Part shown: positions 36,015-47,005 of the stretch, one piece after another | Position numbering within the stretch: position 1 is the first letter of the stretch | How the letters are laid out: each line of letters starts with the position of its first letter | Assembly: GCF_001766675.1 (NCBI RefSeq) | Contig: NZ_MJLT01000001.1 | Span: forward strand, 186,001-250,000 | Direction of reading: 5' to 3' | Length of the DNA stretch: 64,000 bases | From: Arthrobacter sp. SW1 | Lineage (GTDB): Bacteria; Actinomycetota; Actinomycetes; Actinomycetales; Micrococcaceae | The notes under the pieces: generated by a model | The model's input: the letters and a program-made list of their open reading frames with translations, nothing else | What the model was told of the DNA's origin: nothing | Database searches by the model: none | Position numbers and translations under genes: made by a program

Positions 36015-38531
36015 ATGCTGCGCGTTTCCCTTTCACAACTCACTACGCAGTTCAGGAGGTTCCTGGCGATCGGGCTGGCCGTGATGCTCGCCGTCGCCTT
36101 CCTCTCCGCCACGCTGATGGTCAGTGCCAGCACCCAGGCGTCCCTGGGCGCCAGCGTCGGCGAGGCGTACCGCAAGGCCCAACTGGTGGTGACCCCTGCT
36201 GTAGGCAAGGAACTCTCCCGCAAGGCGGTCGATGCCGCAGCCTCGGCGCCCGCCGTCAAGGACAGCTACGCCGAACGCTACGCCACAGTGACGATCGACG
36301 ACGGCGGCGAACAGATCGCGCGCGTCCGGAACCTGGCGCCCGCGGCCATGGAGCCTTCGGTCCTGTCGTCCGGACGCTACCCTTCCGCCGCGGACGAAAT
36401 CGCGGTCGATTCAAAGACCGCCGAGCGCCTCAAACTCAGCCCGGGCAGCGAATTGGCGGTGGACAACGCCAGCACCGCGGACGGCGCCGGCAAACCCGCC
36501 GGCCGCAGCTTCACGGTCACCGGCCTGCTGCAGCCGAGCAACGATCCTTTCGCTGCACCGTTCCCGCAGCTGCTCGCCATGGATGCCACCGTCGGAGCCC
36601 TGGCATCAGCCAGCGAAGGCCAGGACAGCGAAGGCTTCACCACCCTGCAGCTCCGGCTCAAGGACGGCCAGGACCAGTCCGCGGCCAAGGACTACCTCGC
36701 CCAACGGCTCCAGGCCTCCGGAGCCGGGGACGCGGCGGTCCAGACCGCCGGGGAAAAGGTGACGGCCGCCGTCGCGCAGATGAGCGGCGGGCAGGACCAG
36801 CTCACCATCATCCTGCTGGCGTTCGCCGGCGTGGCAATCGTGGTCTCCACCCTGGTGGTTGCGAACACCTTCTCAGTCCTGGTGGCCCAGCGGACGCGGG
36901 AACTGGCGCTGCTGCGCTGCCTCGGCGCCGGCAAGTCGCAGATCCGTTCCTCCGTGCTTTTCGAGGCCGCAGTCCTTGGCTTCGTGTCCTCCATCCTCGG
37001 CGTGCTGGCGGGCGTAGGCCTGATGTCCGCGCTGATCGCCTGGGCCCGCACCACACCGGAACAGGCGTTCGCCACCCTGGCCGTGCCGCCGTCGGCAATC
37101 ATCGCCGGGCTCGTGGCCGGAACGCTGCTCACCGTGGTTGCCGCGCTCCTTCCGGCGAAGGCCGCGACGGCGGTCGCTCCCCTGGCAGCGCTGCGCCCCG
37201 CGGACGATGCGAGCCTGCGCAACAAGCGCGGCCGGCTGCGGCTGTGGCTGGGCCTGGCCATCCTGGTGGTCAGCGTTCCGCTGCTGGTCCTCGGCGCCAT
37301 GTTCAACCTGCTGATGGTGGCCATGCCGGCCGGCGCCCTGTCCTTCGTGGGCGTGCTGCTCTGCGCCAGCCTGTTCATTCCGCCCGCCGTCGCTGCCGCG
37401 GGCAAGCTGGCTGCACCGGCAGGGGTTCCGGGGCGGCTCGCGGCCGTCAACGCCGTGCGCAACCCGGCACGGACCTCGGCCACCGCCTCGGCGCTGCTGA
37501 TCGGCGTCACCCTGGTGACGATGATGATGACCGGCGCCGCCACCTCCCGGCAGGCCTTCGACGCCATGCTCGCCGAGAACTACCCGGTGGACCTGGCCGT
37601 GCGGATCGACGGCCTGCCCGCCGATAACGCCTCGGCGTTGCGGAAGGTCGAAGGGCTCGACGGCGTGGATGCCGCGGTACTGCTGCAGGCGGCAGGCACC
37701 ATCACGGCACCGGGCACCGCGGCCGATGGCTGGCCCGTGTTCGCGATCAGCTCCGCCGATGCCGCTGCCGTCCTGCGCGACCCCGCGTTGCGCCCGCAGG
37801 AAGGCACCGTGTACCTGCCCGAGCTGCTGAAAGCTCCGGAGCTCACTGTCACGGGCCCCGGTGGCAAGGCCGGTTTCAAGGGCACCACCCTCCGCACCGG
37901 CAACATCGATCCCCTGATGAACAGCGCCTCGGCTGCGCCCCTGCTGGGAAACGGTACCAGTGCCGCAGGCGATCCGCTGCCCGGTGCGGCCTGGCTCAAG
38001 CTGGATACGGCGCTGTCCGCCGAACAGATCCAGGCCATCCAGCGGGAAGCGGCCGCCGCCTTCGGCGTGCCCGTGCACAACGTCAGCGGTGCCGCCGTGG
38101 AACGCGTGGTCTTCAACAGCATCATTGACGTCCTCCTGCTGGTGGTGACCGCCCTGCTGGGCATCGCCGTCGTGATCGCCTTGATCGGTGTGGCGAACAC
38201 CCTGTCTCTCTCCGTGCTGGAGCGGACCCGGGAGAACTCGCTGCTGCGGGCACTTGGCCTCACCCGCGGCCAGCTGCGCGGAATGCTTGCCCTCGAAGCG
38301 GTCCTGGTGGCCGGCGTGGCGGCCGTGCTGGGTTCAGCGCTCGGCGTCGCCTACGGCTGGCTCGGCGCGAAGTCCGCGCTGGGACCGGTGGCGAATGTCG
38401 TTCCGGTAGTACCGTGGGCGCAGCTGCTGGGCGTGTTCGCCGTGGCGGTCGTGGCAGGCCTGCTTGCCTCGGTGCTGCCGGCACGCCGGGCGGCGCGGCT
38501 CTCGCCGGTGCAGGGCCTGGCGACCACTTGA
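36015..38531 (+). CDS. FtsX-like ABC transporter permease
   Basis: 838 residues with two FtsX repeats. There is an N-terminal span (LAIGLAVMLAVAFLSATLMV), a periplasm-side MacB-type domain, then spans LTIILLAFAGVAIVVSTLVV, ILGVLAGVGLMSALIAW, IIAGLVAGTLLTVVAALLPA, LGLAILVVSVPLLVLGAMF, a second extracellular domain, and a C-terminal set (IIDVLLLVVTALLGIAVVIALIGV; LLGVFAVAVVAGLLASVLPARRAARLSP). QRTRELALLRCLGA and ERTRENSLLRALGLT are the paired coupling-helix motifs that contact the ATPase. It probably uses mechanotransmission to expel or move a hydrophobic substrate. Confidence 0.92.
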   Translation: MLRVSLSQLTTQFRRFLAIGLAVMLAVAFLSATLMVSASTQASLGASVGEAYRKAQLVVTPAVGKELSRKAVDAAASAPAVKDSYAERYATVTIDDGGEQIARVRNLAPAAMEPSVLSSGRYPSAADEIAVDSKTAERLKLSPGSELAVDNASTADGAGKPAGRSFTVTGLLQPSNDPFAAPFPQLLAMDATVGALASASEGQDSEGFTTLQLRLKDGQDQSAAKDYLAQRLQASGAGDAAVQTAGEKVTAAVAQMSGGQDQLTIILLAFAGVAIVVSTLVVANTFSVLVAQRTRELALLRCLGAGKSQIRSSVLFEAAVLGFVSSILGVLAGVGLMSALIAWARTTPEQAFATLAVPPSAIIAGLVAGTLLTVVAALLPAKAATAVAPLAALRPADDASLRNKRGRLRLWLGLAILVVSVPLLVLGAMFNLLMVAMPAGALSFVGVLLCASLFIPPAVAAAGKLAAPAGVPGRLAAVNAVRNPARTSATASALLIGVTLVTMMMTGAATSRQAFDAMLAENYPVDLAVRIDGLPADNASALRKVEGLDGVDAAVLLQAAGTITAPGTAADGWPVFAISSADAAAVLRDPALRPQEGTVYLPELLKAPELTVTGPGGKAGFKGTTLRTGNIDPLMNSASAAPLLGNGTSAAGDPLPGAAWLKLDTALSAEQIQAIQREAAAAFGVPVHNVSGAAVERVVFNSIIDVLLLVVTALLGIAVVIALIGVANTLSLSVLERTRENSLLRALGLTRGQLRGMLALEAVLVAGVAAVLGSALGVAYGWLGAKSALGPVANVVPVVPWAQLLGVFAVAVVAGLLASVLPARRAARLSPVQGLATT

Positions 38532-38541
38532 GCCAGCAACG

Positions 38542-38583
38542 AGAGAACCCCTCTTCCCGGATGCCCGGGAAGAGGGGTTCTCT
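38542..38583. terminator. Bidirectional terminator between the ABC permease and metG
   Basis: A 19-bp perfect stem (38542-38560 with 38565-38583) with loop ATGC. It stands between convergent genes, 10 bp past the permease and 23 bp from the metG stop. Confidence 0.8.
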
Positions 38584-38606
38584 GTGTTCTGCTGTGCTGC
38601 GGCGCC

Positions 38607-40166
38607 TTAGGCGTCCGCCGGTTCCTCGTAGCGCGGGAACACCGGCGTGGGGGCGGGCAGGTCCGTACCGGCGACGATCGGTGTGGCGATTGCCGCGAAC
38701 TGGCGGGCCTCGCCTTCAGGCTGGCCGAGCACCTCGAGCAGCTTGGCGCACGACGACGGCATGACCGGCTGGGCGAGGATCGCCACGATGCGGACCACTT
38801 CGAGGGTGACGTAGAGGACCGTGTTCATGCGTTCGAGGTCGGTCTTGCGCAGCTGCCACGGAGCCTGCTCGGCGAAATACGCGTTGCTGTCGCCCAGCAC
38901 GCCCCAGATCGCTTCGAGGGCACGCGAGAACTCCTGCTTCGCGAAGGCGGCGCGGGCAGTCTCCAAGAGTCCGTTTGCCTTCTCCAGCAGCGCGGTGTCC
39001 TCGGCGGTGAACGCGCCCGGAACCGGAACCTTGCCTTCGCAGTTCTTGGCCACCATGGACAGGGAGCGCTGGGCCAGGTTGCCGAAGTTGTTGGCGAGGT
39101 CGGCGTTCATGCGGCCCACGATCGCCTCGTGGTTGTAACTGCCGTCGGCGCCGAAGGGCACTTCACGCAGGAAGAAGAAACGCACCTGGTCCACGCCGTA
39201 CTGGCCGATGAAGTCGGCCGGAGCCACCACGTTACCCAGGGACTTGGACATTTTCACGCCGTTGTTGTGCAGGAAGCCGTGGATCATGACGCGCTTGGGC
39301 AGTTCCAGGCCCGCGCTCATGAGGAAGGCCGGCCAGTAGATGGCGTGGAAACGGGAAATGTCCTTGCCGATCACATGGACGTCGGCCGGCCAGAACTTCT
39401 TGAACGACTCCGATTCGACGTCCGGGTAGCCGGCACCCGTCAGGTAGTTGGTGAGCGCGTCCACCCAGACGTACATGACGTGCTTGGGGTCGCCCGGAAC
39501 CGGCACGCCCCAGTCGAAAGTGGTGCGGCTGATGGACAGGTCCTCGAGGCCGCGCTTGACGAAGCTGATCACTTCATTGAAACGGTAGCCGGGGGCGCCG
39601 AACTCGGGCTGGGCTTCGTAGAGCGCCAGCAGCTTGTCCTGGTAGGCGGAGAGCCGGAAGAAGTAGCTTTCCTCGGCCGTCCAGGTGACCTCGGTGTCCG
39701 TCTCCTTGGAGTAGCGGACGCCGTCTTCCTTGACGATGGTCTCATCCTCGCCGTAATAGGCTTCGTCGCGGACCGAGTACCAGCCTTCGTACTTGGACAG
39801 GTAGATGTCGCCGTTGGCTTCCATCTTCTTCCAGATGGCCTGGCTCGCCGCGTAATGGTCGGCGTCCGTGGTGCGGATGAAGCGGTCATAGGAGCTGCCC
39901 ACGAGGTCGTGGACCTCGCGGAAGGCCGCCGAGTTGCGGTCCACGAGCTGCTTGGCCGTGATCCCTTCCTTGTCCGCCGTCTGCTGGACCTTGAGCCCGT
40001 GCTCGTCCGTGCCGGACATGTAGAAGACCTCGTAGCCGTCCAGGCGCTTGAAGCGCGCCATCGCATCCGCCGCCACGAACTCGTAGGCGTGCCCGATGTG
40101 CGGGGCGCCGTTGGGGTAGCTGATGGCGGTGGTGATGTAGAACGGGGGCTTTTCTGCGGGGCTCAC
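38607..40166 (-). CDS. metG: Methionyl-tRNA synthetase
   Basis: 519 residues; charges initiator and elongator tRNA-Met. The HIGH-like motif is [20 protein letters not shown] and the KMSKS motif is [35 protein letters not shown] and [16 protein letters not shown] are typical. The length fits the short form without the C-terminal EMAP/tRNA-binding domain. The connective peptide lacks the zinc-binding Cys clusters of the E. coli type, as seen in the mycobacterial form. It starts 23 residues before any alternative Met, at ATG 40166. Confidence 0.94.
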   Translation of the reverse strand: MSPAEKPPFYITTAISYPNGAPHIGHAYEFVAADAMARFKRLDGYEVFYMSGTDEHGLKVQQTADKEGITAKQLVDRNSAAFREVHDLVGSSYDRFIRTTDADHYAASQAIWKKMEANGDIYLSKYEGWYSVRDEAYYGEDETIVKEDGVRYSKETDTEVTWTAEESYFFRLSAYQDKLLALYEAQPEFGAPGYRFNEVISFVKRGLEDLSISRTTFDWGVPVPGDPKHVMYVWVDALTNYLTGAGYPDVESESFKKFWPADVHVIGKDISRFHAIYWPAFLMSAGLELPKRVMIHGFLHNNGVKMSKSLGNVVAPADFIGQYGVDQVRFFFLREVPFGADGSYNHEAIVGRMNADLANNFGNLAQRSLSMVAKNCEGKVPVPGAFTAEDTALLEKANGLLETARAAFAKQEFSRALEAIWGVLGDSNAYFAEQAPWQLRKTDLERMNTVLYVTLEVVRIVAILAQPVMPSSCAKLLEVLGQPEGEARQFAAIATPIVAGTDLPAPTPVFPRYEEPADA

Positions 40167-40208
40167 TCTAGAAAGGTACCTTTTTTCGGCGGTGGCGGGG
40201 TGGGGTGG

Positions 40209-40976
40209 TCAGTTCAGCTCGGTCAAGGTGTCGCTCAGGCGCACGAGTTCGTGGTCGTGCGAGGCCACCAGGACGGCGATGCCGTCGGTGCTGGTGTCCT
40301 TGAGGATGCCGATGATCTTGTTCGCGGAGGCGCGGTCCAGGCTCGCGGTGGGCTCATCGACCACCAAGACGCGGGTGCCCAGGATGAGGGCACGGGCGAT
40401 GGCCACGCGCTGGCGCTCACCGCCGGACAGCTGCGCCGGGCGGTGCCGCATGCGCCGGCCAAGGCCCACCAGGTCCAGCAGGTCCTTGGCCATTTCCGTG
40501 CGCTGTTCCACTTCGCCGTCGGGCACGGCCGGAAGCAGCACGTTCTCCAAGGCGCTCATGCCGTCGATCAGGGCTCCGCCCTGGTCCACGTAACCGATCA
40601 GGGCGCGGCGGCGGTCGGCGATCTCGTCGTCGCCCATCGTCTCAAGGGACTGGCCCTCCCAGAGCACCCGGCCTGCGGTCGGCAGGGTCAGGCCTGCGCC
40701 GACGGTCAGGATGCTGGTCTTGCCGGAGCCGCTTCGGCCCGCCACGCAGTGCATCTCGCCGGCGTGCAGGGTGAGGTTGAAGTCCTCGACGACGGTCACG
40801 GGCTCGGCGCCGCCCTTGTCGCCGCCGTAGCGGATGGTGATCCGGCTCAGCTCGAGGGGCGTGGCATGGTCGGCGGCCTTCACGATGGTGTTGGCTCGCG
40901 TCTGCAGGGACTCCCCGGCGGATTCCTTCACGGTTTCCTGCCCCGCGTGCGGATCGTTGTGGAGGTTCTCAGTCAT
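40209..40976 (-). CDS. ABC transporter ATP-binding protein (FtsX-coupled, second system)
   Basis: 255 residues. A polar N-terminal extension of about 45 residues (MTENLHNDPHAGQETVKES) precedes the ATPase core: Walker A AGRSGSGKTSILTVGAGL, signature LSGGERQRVAIARALI, Walker B VLVVDEPTASLDRASANK and switch VASHDHELVRL. ATG 40976 overlaps the TGA of the permease by 4 bp, so the two are one unit. A second FtsX-type system, unrelated in sequence detail to 35236-38531. Confidence 0.9.
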   Translation of the reverse strand: MTENLHNDPHAGQETVKESAGESLQTRANTIVKAADHATPLELSRITIRYGGDKGGAEPVTVVEDFNLTLHAGEMHCVAGRSGSGKTSILTVGAGLTLPTAGRVLWEGQSLETMGDDEIADRRRALIGYVDQGGALIDGMSALENVLLPAVPDGEVEQRTEMAKDLLDLVGLGRRMRHRPAQLSGGERQRVAIARALILGTRVLVVDEPTASLDRASANKIIGILKDTSTDGIAVLVASHDHELVRLSDTLTELN

Positions 40977-43768
40977 TTGACCACTTTCGTTGCAATGGGA
41001 ATCCAGCAGATGACGGCCAGCAGGCCGGCCAGGGCCGCCCACAGGGCGGCATAGGGGGCGAGGATGAGGCCCAGGGCCAGGGCGCCCAGGACGCCGAGGA
41101 TCACGGCGACGGTTCCGACGAGCGCGTTCTCGAAGAAACGCACCTGGCCCAGCATGTCCGGGTTCCATCCCATGGCCTGCAGGATGGAGAGGTACTGGCG
41201 CTTGGCCTGCAGCTCGAAACGGGCCGTGACCAGCGTGAGGAGCAGGCCCACCAGGACGCCGGTGACGGCGAGGATCACGCTCGGCAGGGCCACGCTCGCG
41301 GCGGCCAGGCCGCTGAGGGCACTGGCGCCTGCCGCGCGCGGGATGTCGATCAGCAGGGCGATCAATGCGCCGACGGCGGCACCGAAAACACCCACGGCGA
41401 CGGCGAGGGCCGCGGAGTTGAAGCGGTTGGTCACTACCTGCCGATAAGCGAACGTCAGTGCCGAATCGACCGGCAGCAGGCGTTCGTCGTGCTGCGGCTC
41501 CTGGTCCACTTCGTGGCGGTGCCGCAGCATGAGCGCTGCGACGTAGGCGGCGGTGCAGTAGATCGCCAGCACGGCCACGGACACGATCACGGTGGCGAGG
41601 TTCCAGCTGAGGAGGCTCAACAGCAGCCCTGCTGCGGCGAGGATTGCCGCGCCGATGCCGAATTCCTCCAGCACCCAGCGGCGGATCCTGGCCTGGGTCC
41701 AGCCCATGGCCCGCAGGATGCCGGCCTCGCTGCGACGCTGCCGGATGTAGCTGACCGTGGAGGCCGCCGTCAGGAGCGTGGCACCGCACAGGGCCAGGAA
41801 CAGCAGCGTGATGTTGGTTCCGGTCAGGGAGCCGGACACGGCATCCGCCGCGTCCTGGCGGACCCACGACTGGGCGACCGTTCCGAGCGCCGATTCCTTG
41901 CCGGCGTCGTCCTTGGAGTAACCCGGGACAAAAATGCTCACGTCTTCGCGTGCGGAACCGGCCACCACAGTGGCTTCCAGCCCCATGGCACGGATCTCGT
42001 CGGCCAGCTTCTCAACCTCAGGCTGGGCCTGCTTCCAGGTGCCGGAGGCCCCGGCGCGGACGCGGACGGCGTCGATCACGTCGGCATTGCTGTCGTAGCC
42101 GCGGGCGGCGGCCAGGCCGTAGTAGTCGGTGATGGCGCCGGCGGACTGGCTGACCAGGCCGGTGGCGCTCAGGGACGGCTTGAGCCCCTTGTCGGCGTCC
42201 TTGCCCTCGGCGTCCTTTTCGAGCGTCATGGGCGCGGGGTCGTAGCCGCCCAACGGGAGGCGGTTGATATCACCAGCTGCAGCCTGGACTTCGGCGGGGT
42301 CGAAGGTGCCGTAGACCATCGGGAGCGGAGTGGCCGGAGTGTTTCCGGTAGCCAGGCTTTCCCGGTAGGAACGTTCGTCGGCGGGTTCGCGCTGGGTCTG
42401 GTCGACCGGCTCGCCGCGCAGCGACTTTTCCGGAAGGCGGTTCACCGTGACCCAGTCCCCCGGTGTGGCGGACTTGTTGAGCGAGCCGTTGGCGGCCGTC
42501 TCGCCGTCCTTGTACTTGGGCGCCGCCGCGAAGTCCGTGCTCCACTGTGCCGGCTGGTACAGGCCCTGGCTGAAGTTGCCGGTGTTGCCCAGGAGCTGGC
42601 TGTGGTCGGTGGAACCGGGCCACTGCAGGGTGAACGGCGAGCGGGAGACGAACGGCAAGTAGTCCTTATCCAGCGACCGCGACACGGTGCCGACATCCTT
42701 GACCACGTTGCCGGCGTCGTCGATTTCCTCGATCTTCACCGAGTACGTCAGGTCCAGGGAGGTTCCCTTGCGCACGATCAGCGGGATCGCCTGCGAATCG
42801 TCGGTGAGCTGCCCGGCGATCTTCGCCTGCTGGTATTGGGTCATCAGCGGGGCCCAGTACTTGAGCTTGACGCCGAGGAAGTCCGGGCCTTCCTCGAGTT
42901 CCTGCTGCGTGGGGCTGGTGGTGAAGAGTTCTTCGAAGTACCGGCCGATGGCACCGGCGTTGCGGGCGTCCGCCGGCGGGGCCTTCTCCAGCGGCGCCAG
43001 GAAGTCGCCTGCCGAGCCCAGGAGGGCGCGTTCCGCGGCGGGGTCGACGGCGACGACGGACTCGGTCACCTCCGGCGCCATGGGCAGGGAGACGGAGAGG
43101 TTGAAGAGGTTGTGGTCCGATCCGCCGGCCGGCGACGGGAACTTGATGCCCGTCTCGCCCTCGGGGCCGGTGATCCGGATGCTCTTGCCGCCGGAGGTCT
43201 TTTCCTCGACGATCCGGGCCTTGCCCAGGGTGCCTTCGGCGCTTGTCTTGAAGAGCGTTTGTTCGGAGACGCCGTCAGAGCTCACGGCGGTGGCGGTGAG
43301 GCGGTACTTGGTGGCCTTCTCCGGCAGTACGGATTCCGGCGCGGGCCACTTCTTCGCCTCGGTACCGGTCGGATCGCCGGCGGTGGCTCCGCCGGCCAGG
43401 CCGGAGTTGTAGCCGAGGTAGTCCATGGCGTTCAGCCGCGGGGCTTCCAGGTTCTGGATGACGCGTGACACCAGGCTGATGGGAGCGGCAACCGCGGTGC
43501 CGGAGAGGGCACGGATCTTCTCCAGCTGTTCAAAGCTGATGCCGCCCTGGCCGGTGGCGATTTCCGGTTGGATCATCGCCTTTCCGTCCTTGCTGCCCTT
43601 GGCCTGGACGAGGATGTCGTACAGGCCCCGGGAGTTCTCGTCCACCGTGCGGTTCAGGGCCGCCTGCGACTGGCTCTGGATGAAGACGGACAAGCACATG
43701 GCAACGATCAAGATGGCCGAGGTCAGCAGCAGCACACGGCTTCTGATGAACCTCTGGACGGCGTTCAT
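40973..43768 (-). CDS. FtsX-like ABC transporter permease with large extracellular domain
   Basis: 931 residues. An N-terminal span (VLLLTSAILIVAMCLSVFI) is followed by about 600 residues of polar, Asp/Glu/Lys-rich sequence that should be extracellular (DPTGTEAKKWPAPESV, PLVMYGTFDPAE-like blocks). FtsX spans begin near residue 640: ITLLFLALCGATLLTAASTV, then RQRRSEAGILRAMGWTQARI, a coupling-helix motif. A second set includes VALPSVILAVTGVLVGLLLTLV, QYLSILQAMGWNPDML and ALVGTVAVILGVLGALALGLIL. No two-component genes accompany it, and the extracellular domain is larger than in the first system. The substrate is unknown. Confidence 0.88.
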   Translation of the reverse strand: MNAVQRFIRSRVLLLTSAILIVAMCLSVFIQSQSQAALNRTVDENSRGLYDILVQAKGSKDGKAMIQPEIATGQGGISFEQLEKIRALSGTAVAAPISLVSRVIQNLEAPRLNAMDYLGYNSGLAGGATAGDPTGTEAKKWPAPESVLPEKATKYRLTATAVSSDGVSEQTLFKTSAEGTLGKARIVEEKTSGGKSIRITGPEGETGIKFPSPAGGSDHNLFNLSVSLPMAPEVTESVVAVDPAAERALLGSAGDFLAPLEKAPPADARNAGAIGRYFEELFTTSPTQQELEEGPDFLGVKLKYWAPLMTQYQQAKIAGQLTDDSQAIPLIVRKGTSLDLTYSVKIEEIDDAGNVVKDVGTVSRSLDKDYLPFVSRSPFTLQWPGSTDHSQLLGNTGNFSQGLYQPAQWSTDFAAAPKYKDGETAANGSLNKSATPGDWVTVNRLPEKSLRGEPVDQTQREPADERSYRESLATGNTPATPLPMVYGTFDPAEVQAAAGDINRLPLGGYDPAPMTLEKDAEGKDADKGLKPSLSATGLVSQSAGAITDYYGLAAARGYDSNADVIDAVRVRAGASGTWKQAQPEVEKLADEIRAMGLEATVVAGSAREDVSIFVPGYSKDDAGKESALGTVAQSWVRQDAADAVSGSLTGTNITLLFLALCGATLLTAASTVSYIRQRRSEAGILRAMGWTQARIRRWVLEEFGIGAAILAAAGLLLSLLSWNLATVIVSVAVLAIYCTAAYVAALMLRHRHEVDQEPQHDERLLPVDSALTFAYRQVVTNRFNSAALAVAVGVFGAAVGALIALLIDIPRAAGASALSGLAAASVALPSVILAVTGVLVGLLLTLVTARFELQAKRQYLSILQAMGWNPDMLGQVRFFENALVGTVAVILGVLGALALGLILAPYAALWAALAGLLAVICWIPIATKVVK

Positions 43769-43921
43769 TCGGCTCTCTCCCTGAGACCTGGATTGCGGGC
43801 GCACACGTGCAGGAACGGTGTGCCGCAGGGCAGTGTTGACCTGCGTAAGCTGTGCGGAAAGTAGTGACCGGCCTGCCGCCGGATCCGAAAACCGGACTTA
43901 GCCATTGTAGGCAGACCGGAG

Positions 43922-43962
43922 ACGGCTACGCGCCGAAGCCCAAGGCTCCGGCGCGTAGCCGT
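43922..43962. other. GC-rich hairpin between serA and the ABC permease
   Basis: ACGGCTACGCGCCG (43922-43935) pairs perfectly with CGGCGCGTAGCCGT (43949-43962); the 13-nt loop itself contains GCC/GGC. It is 84 bp past the serA stop. There is no T-run on either strand, so termination is possible but not clear. Confidence 0.5.
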
Positions 43963-44045
43963 GTGATGGAGACGGGGAAACCTCGTGGAGTTAACGACCA
44001 AGCCGCTCCCAATTCTCGCTCCGCTCGATTCGGGGCCCTCGCGGC

Positions 44046-45641
44046 TTAGTCTTCGAGGTCCACTTCGCGGACCATGTCGGCGCCGATGCCGGCCTTGATG
44101 GCATCGAGGACCTGCTGCGGCACCGAGCTGTCGATGGTCAGCAGGGCAAGCACCTGGCCGCCTTCGGTCTGGCGTGCCACCTGCATGCCGCCGATGTTGA
44201 TGTTGTTCATGCCCAGGATGTGGCCGATGGTGCCGATGACGCCCGGGCGGTCCTGGTAGGCAACCACCACGAGGTGCTCGGTGATCGGGATTTCGACGTC
44301 GTAGCCATTAACGCCCACCAGCTTCTCGACCTGCTTCGGACCGGTCAGGGTACCGGCCACCGAGATCTGGGAACCGTCGCTCAAAGCACCGCGCAAGGTC
44401 AGGACGTTGCGGTAGTCCTCGGCGTCCGGCGTCGTGATCAGGCGGGTGTTGATGCCGCGCTGATCCGCGATCACCGGAGCGTTGACGTAGGAGACCTGTT
44501 CGGTGACGACGTCCGCGAAGACGCCCTTCAGGGCGGCGAGCTCCAGGACCTTGACGTCCAGGCCTGCGATCTCGCCGGCTACCTCGACATCGATCTGGGT
44601 CAGGGAGTCGTGGGTCAGTGCGGTGAAGATGCGGCCGAGCTTTTCGATCAGCGGGATGCCCGGGCGCACGTCCGGGGCGATGACGCCGCCGGCAACGTTC
44701 ACGGCGTCCGGCACCAGCTCACCGGCGAGAGCGAGGCGCACGGACTTGGCCACGGACACGCCGGCCTTCTCCTGGGCTTCGTCGGTGGAGGCACCCAGGT
44801 GCGGGGTGACCACGACGTTGTCCAGTTCGAAGAACGGAAGGTCGGTGCTGGGTTCCTTGTTGAAGACGTCGACGCCGGCACCGGCGATCTGGCCTTCCTT
44901 CAGGGCCACGTACAGTGCGTCCTCGTCCACCAGGCCGCCGCGGGCAACGTTCACGACGTAGGCGGATTCCTTCATCTTGCGGAAGGCGTCTGCGCCGAGC
45001 ATGCCCACGGTCTCGGGAGTCTTCGGCATGTGGATGGTGATGAAGTCCGCGTTCTCGAGCAGTTCGTCCAGGGTGACGAGCTTGACGCCCAGCTGGGCGG
45101 CGCGGGCCGAGGTGATGTAGGGGTCGTAAGCCAGGATCTCGGTGTCGAAGCCCTGCAGCCGGGCGGCAACGAGGGCACCGATGCGGCCGAGGCCGATGAT
45201 GCCGATCTTCTTCTCGAAGAGTTCGATGCCGGTGTACTTGGAACGCTTCCACTCGCCGCCCTTGAGCGCGGCGCTTGCCTGGGGGATGTGGCGGGCCAGG
45301 CTGAGGATGTGGCCCACGGTGAGTTCAGCCGCGGAGACGATGTTCGACGTCGGGGCGTTGACGACCATGACGCCGGCCTGGGTGGCGGCCTTGATGTCGA
45401 CGTTGTCGAGGCCGACGCCCGCGCGGGCGATGACCTTGAGGTTCTTGGCGGCAGCGATTGCCTCAGCATCCACCTGGGTTGCCGAACGGACCAGGATGGC
45501 GTCGACGTCGGCGATGGCCGGGAGCAGCGCGGACCTGTCAGAACCGTCGGCCTGGCGGATTTCGAAGTCGGGGCCCAGGGCCTCGATCGTTGCGGGCGAA
45601 AGTTCCTCGGCAATGAGGACGACGGGTTTCGTGTCTGACAC
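44046..45641 (-). CDS. serA: D-3-phosphoglycerate dehydrogenase
   Basis: 531 residues, the long (type I) form: N-terminal substrate and NAD domains, then an intervening domain and a C-terminal ACT domain (VVAYQDRPGVIGTIGHILGMNNINIGGMQ in parts) that binds L-serine for feedback control. NAD site IGIIGLGRIGALVAARLQGF; catalytic region VNVARGGLVDEDAL and TPHLGASTDEAQEKAG. The start is GTG 45641 (MSDTKPVVLIAEELS). It is separated from the upstream ilvC by a terminator and about 180 bp holding a Crp-like palindrome. Confidence 0.95.
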   Translation of the reverse strand: MSDTKPVVLIAEELSPATIEALGPDFEIRQADGSDRSALLPAIADVDAILVRSATQVDAEAIAAAKNLKVIARAGVGLDNVDIKAATQAGVMVVNAPTSNIVSAAELTVGHILSLARHIPQASAALKGGEWKRSKYTGIELFEKKIGIIGLGRIGALVAARLQGFDTEILAYDPYITSARAAQLGVKLVTLDELLENADFITIHMPKTPETVGMLGADAFRKMKESAYVVNVARGGLVDEDALYVALKEGQIAGAGVDVFNKEPSTDLPFFELDNVVVTPHLGASTDEAQEKAGVSVAKSVRLALAGELVPDAVNVAGGVIAPDVRPGIPLIEKLGRIFTALTHDSLTQIDVEVAGEIAGLDVKVLELAALKGVFADVVTEQVSYVNAPVIADQRGINTRLITTPDAEDYRNVLTLRGALSDGSQISVAGTLTGPKQVEKLVGVNGYDVEIPITEHLVVVAYQDRPGVIGTIGHILGMNNINIGGMQVARQTEGGQVLALLTIDSSVPQQVLDAIKAGIGADMVREVDLED

Positions 45642-45781
45642 GGGGTGGCACCTTACTTTGCAGGACTGTGGACAAGGAGCGGATGCGTGACCCGGAACTG
45701 GGAACCGGGTCCCGCCCAGAATATCGCTCCGCGGCGGCGTTTCCGGCGCCCGCAGTCGATGTTACGCGCGGGTTCGGTCCT

Positions 45782-45797
45782 TGTGAACAATTTCACA
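45782..45797. promoter_or_regulatory. Crp/GlxR-type palindrome upstream of serA
   Basis: TGTGAACAATTTCACA equals the Crp consensus TGTGA-N6-TCACA with perfect arms. It lies 141-156 bp before serA and 23 bp beyond the ilvC terminator, in the only promoter-sized gap for serA. Binding by a cAMP-receptor-type (GlxR) protein is inferred. Confidence 0.55.
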
Positions 45798-45821
45798 TGC
45801 TCCCGGCGCGCGGTACATGGC

Positions 45822-45859
45822 AAAAGCGTCCGCCCGGCCTGATGGCCGGACGGACGCTT
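45822..45859 (-). terminator. Terminator of the ilvBNC operon
   Basis: AAGCGTCCG-CCCGGCC (45824-45839) with GGCCGGA-CGGACGCTT (45844-45859), loop TGAT, one G-T type mismatch, followed on the minus strand by TTG after CTTT. It is 24 bp past ilvC. Confidence 0.75.
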
Positions 45860-45883
45860 CATGGAGCCTTGGCTTCACAGGCC

Positions 45884-47005
<1,122 letters not shown>

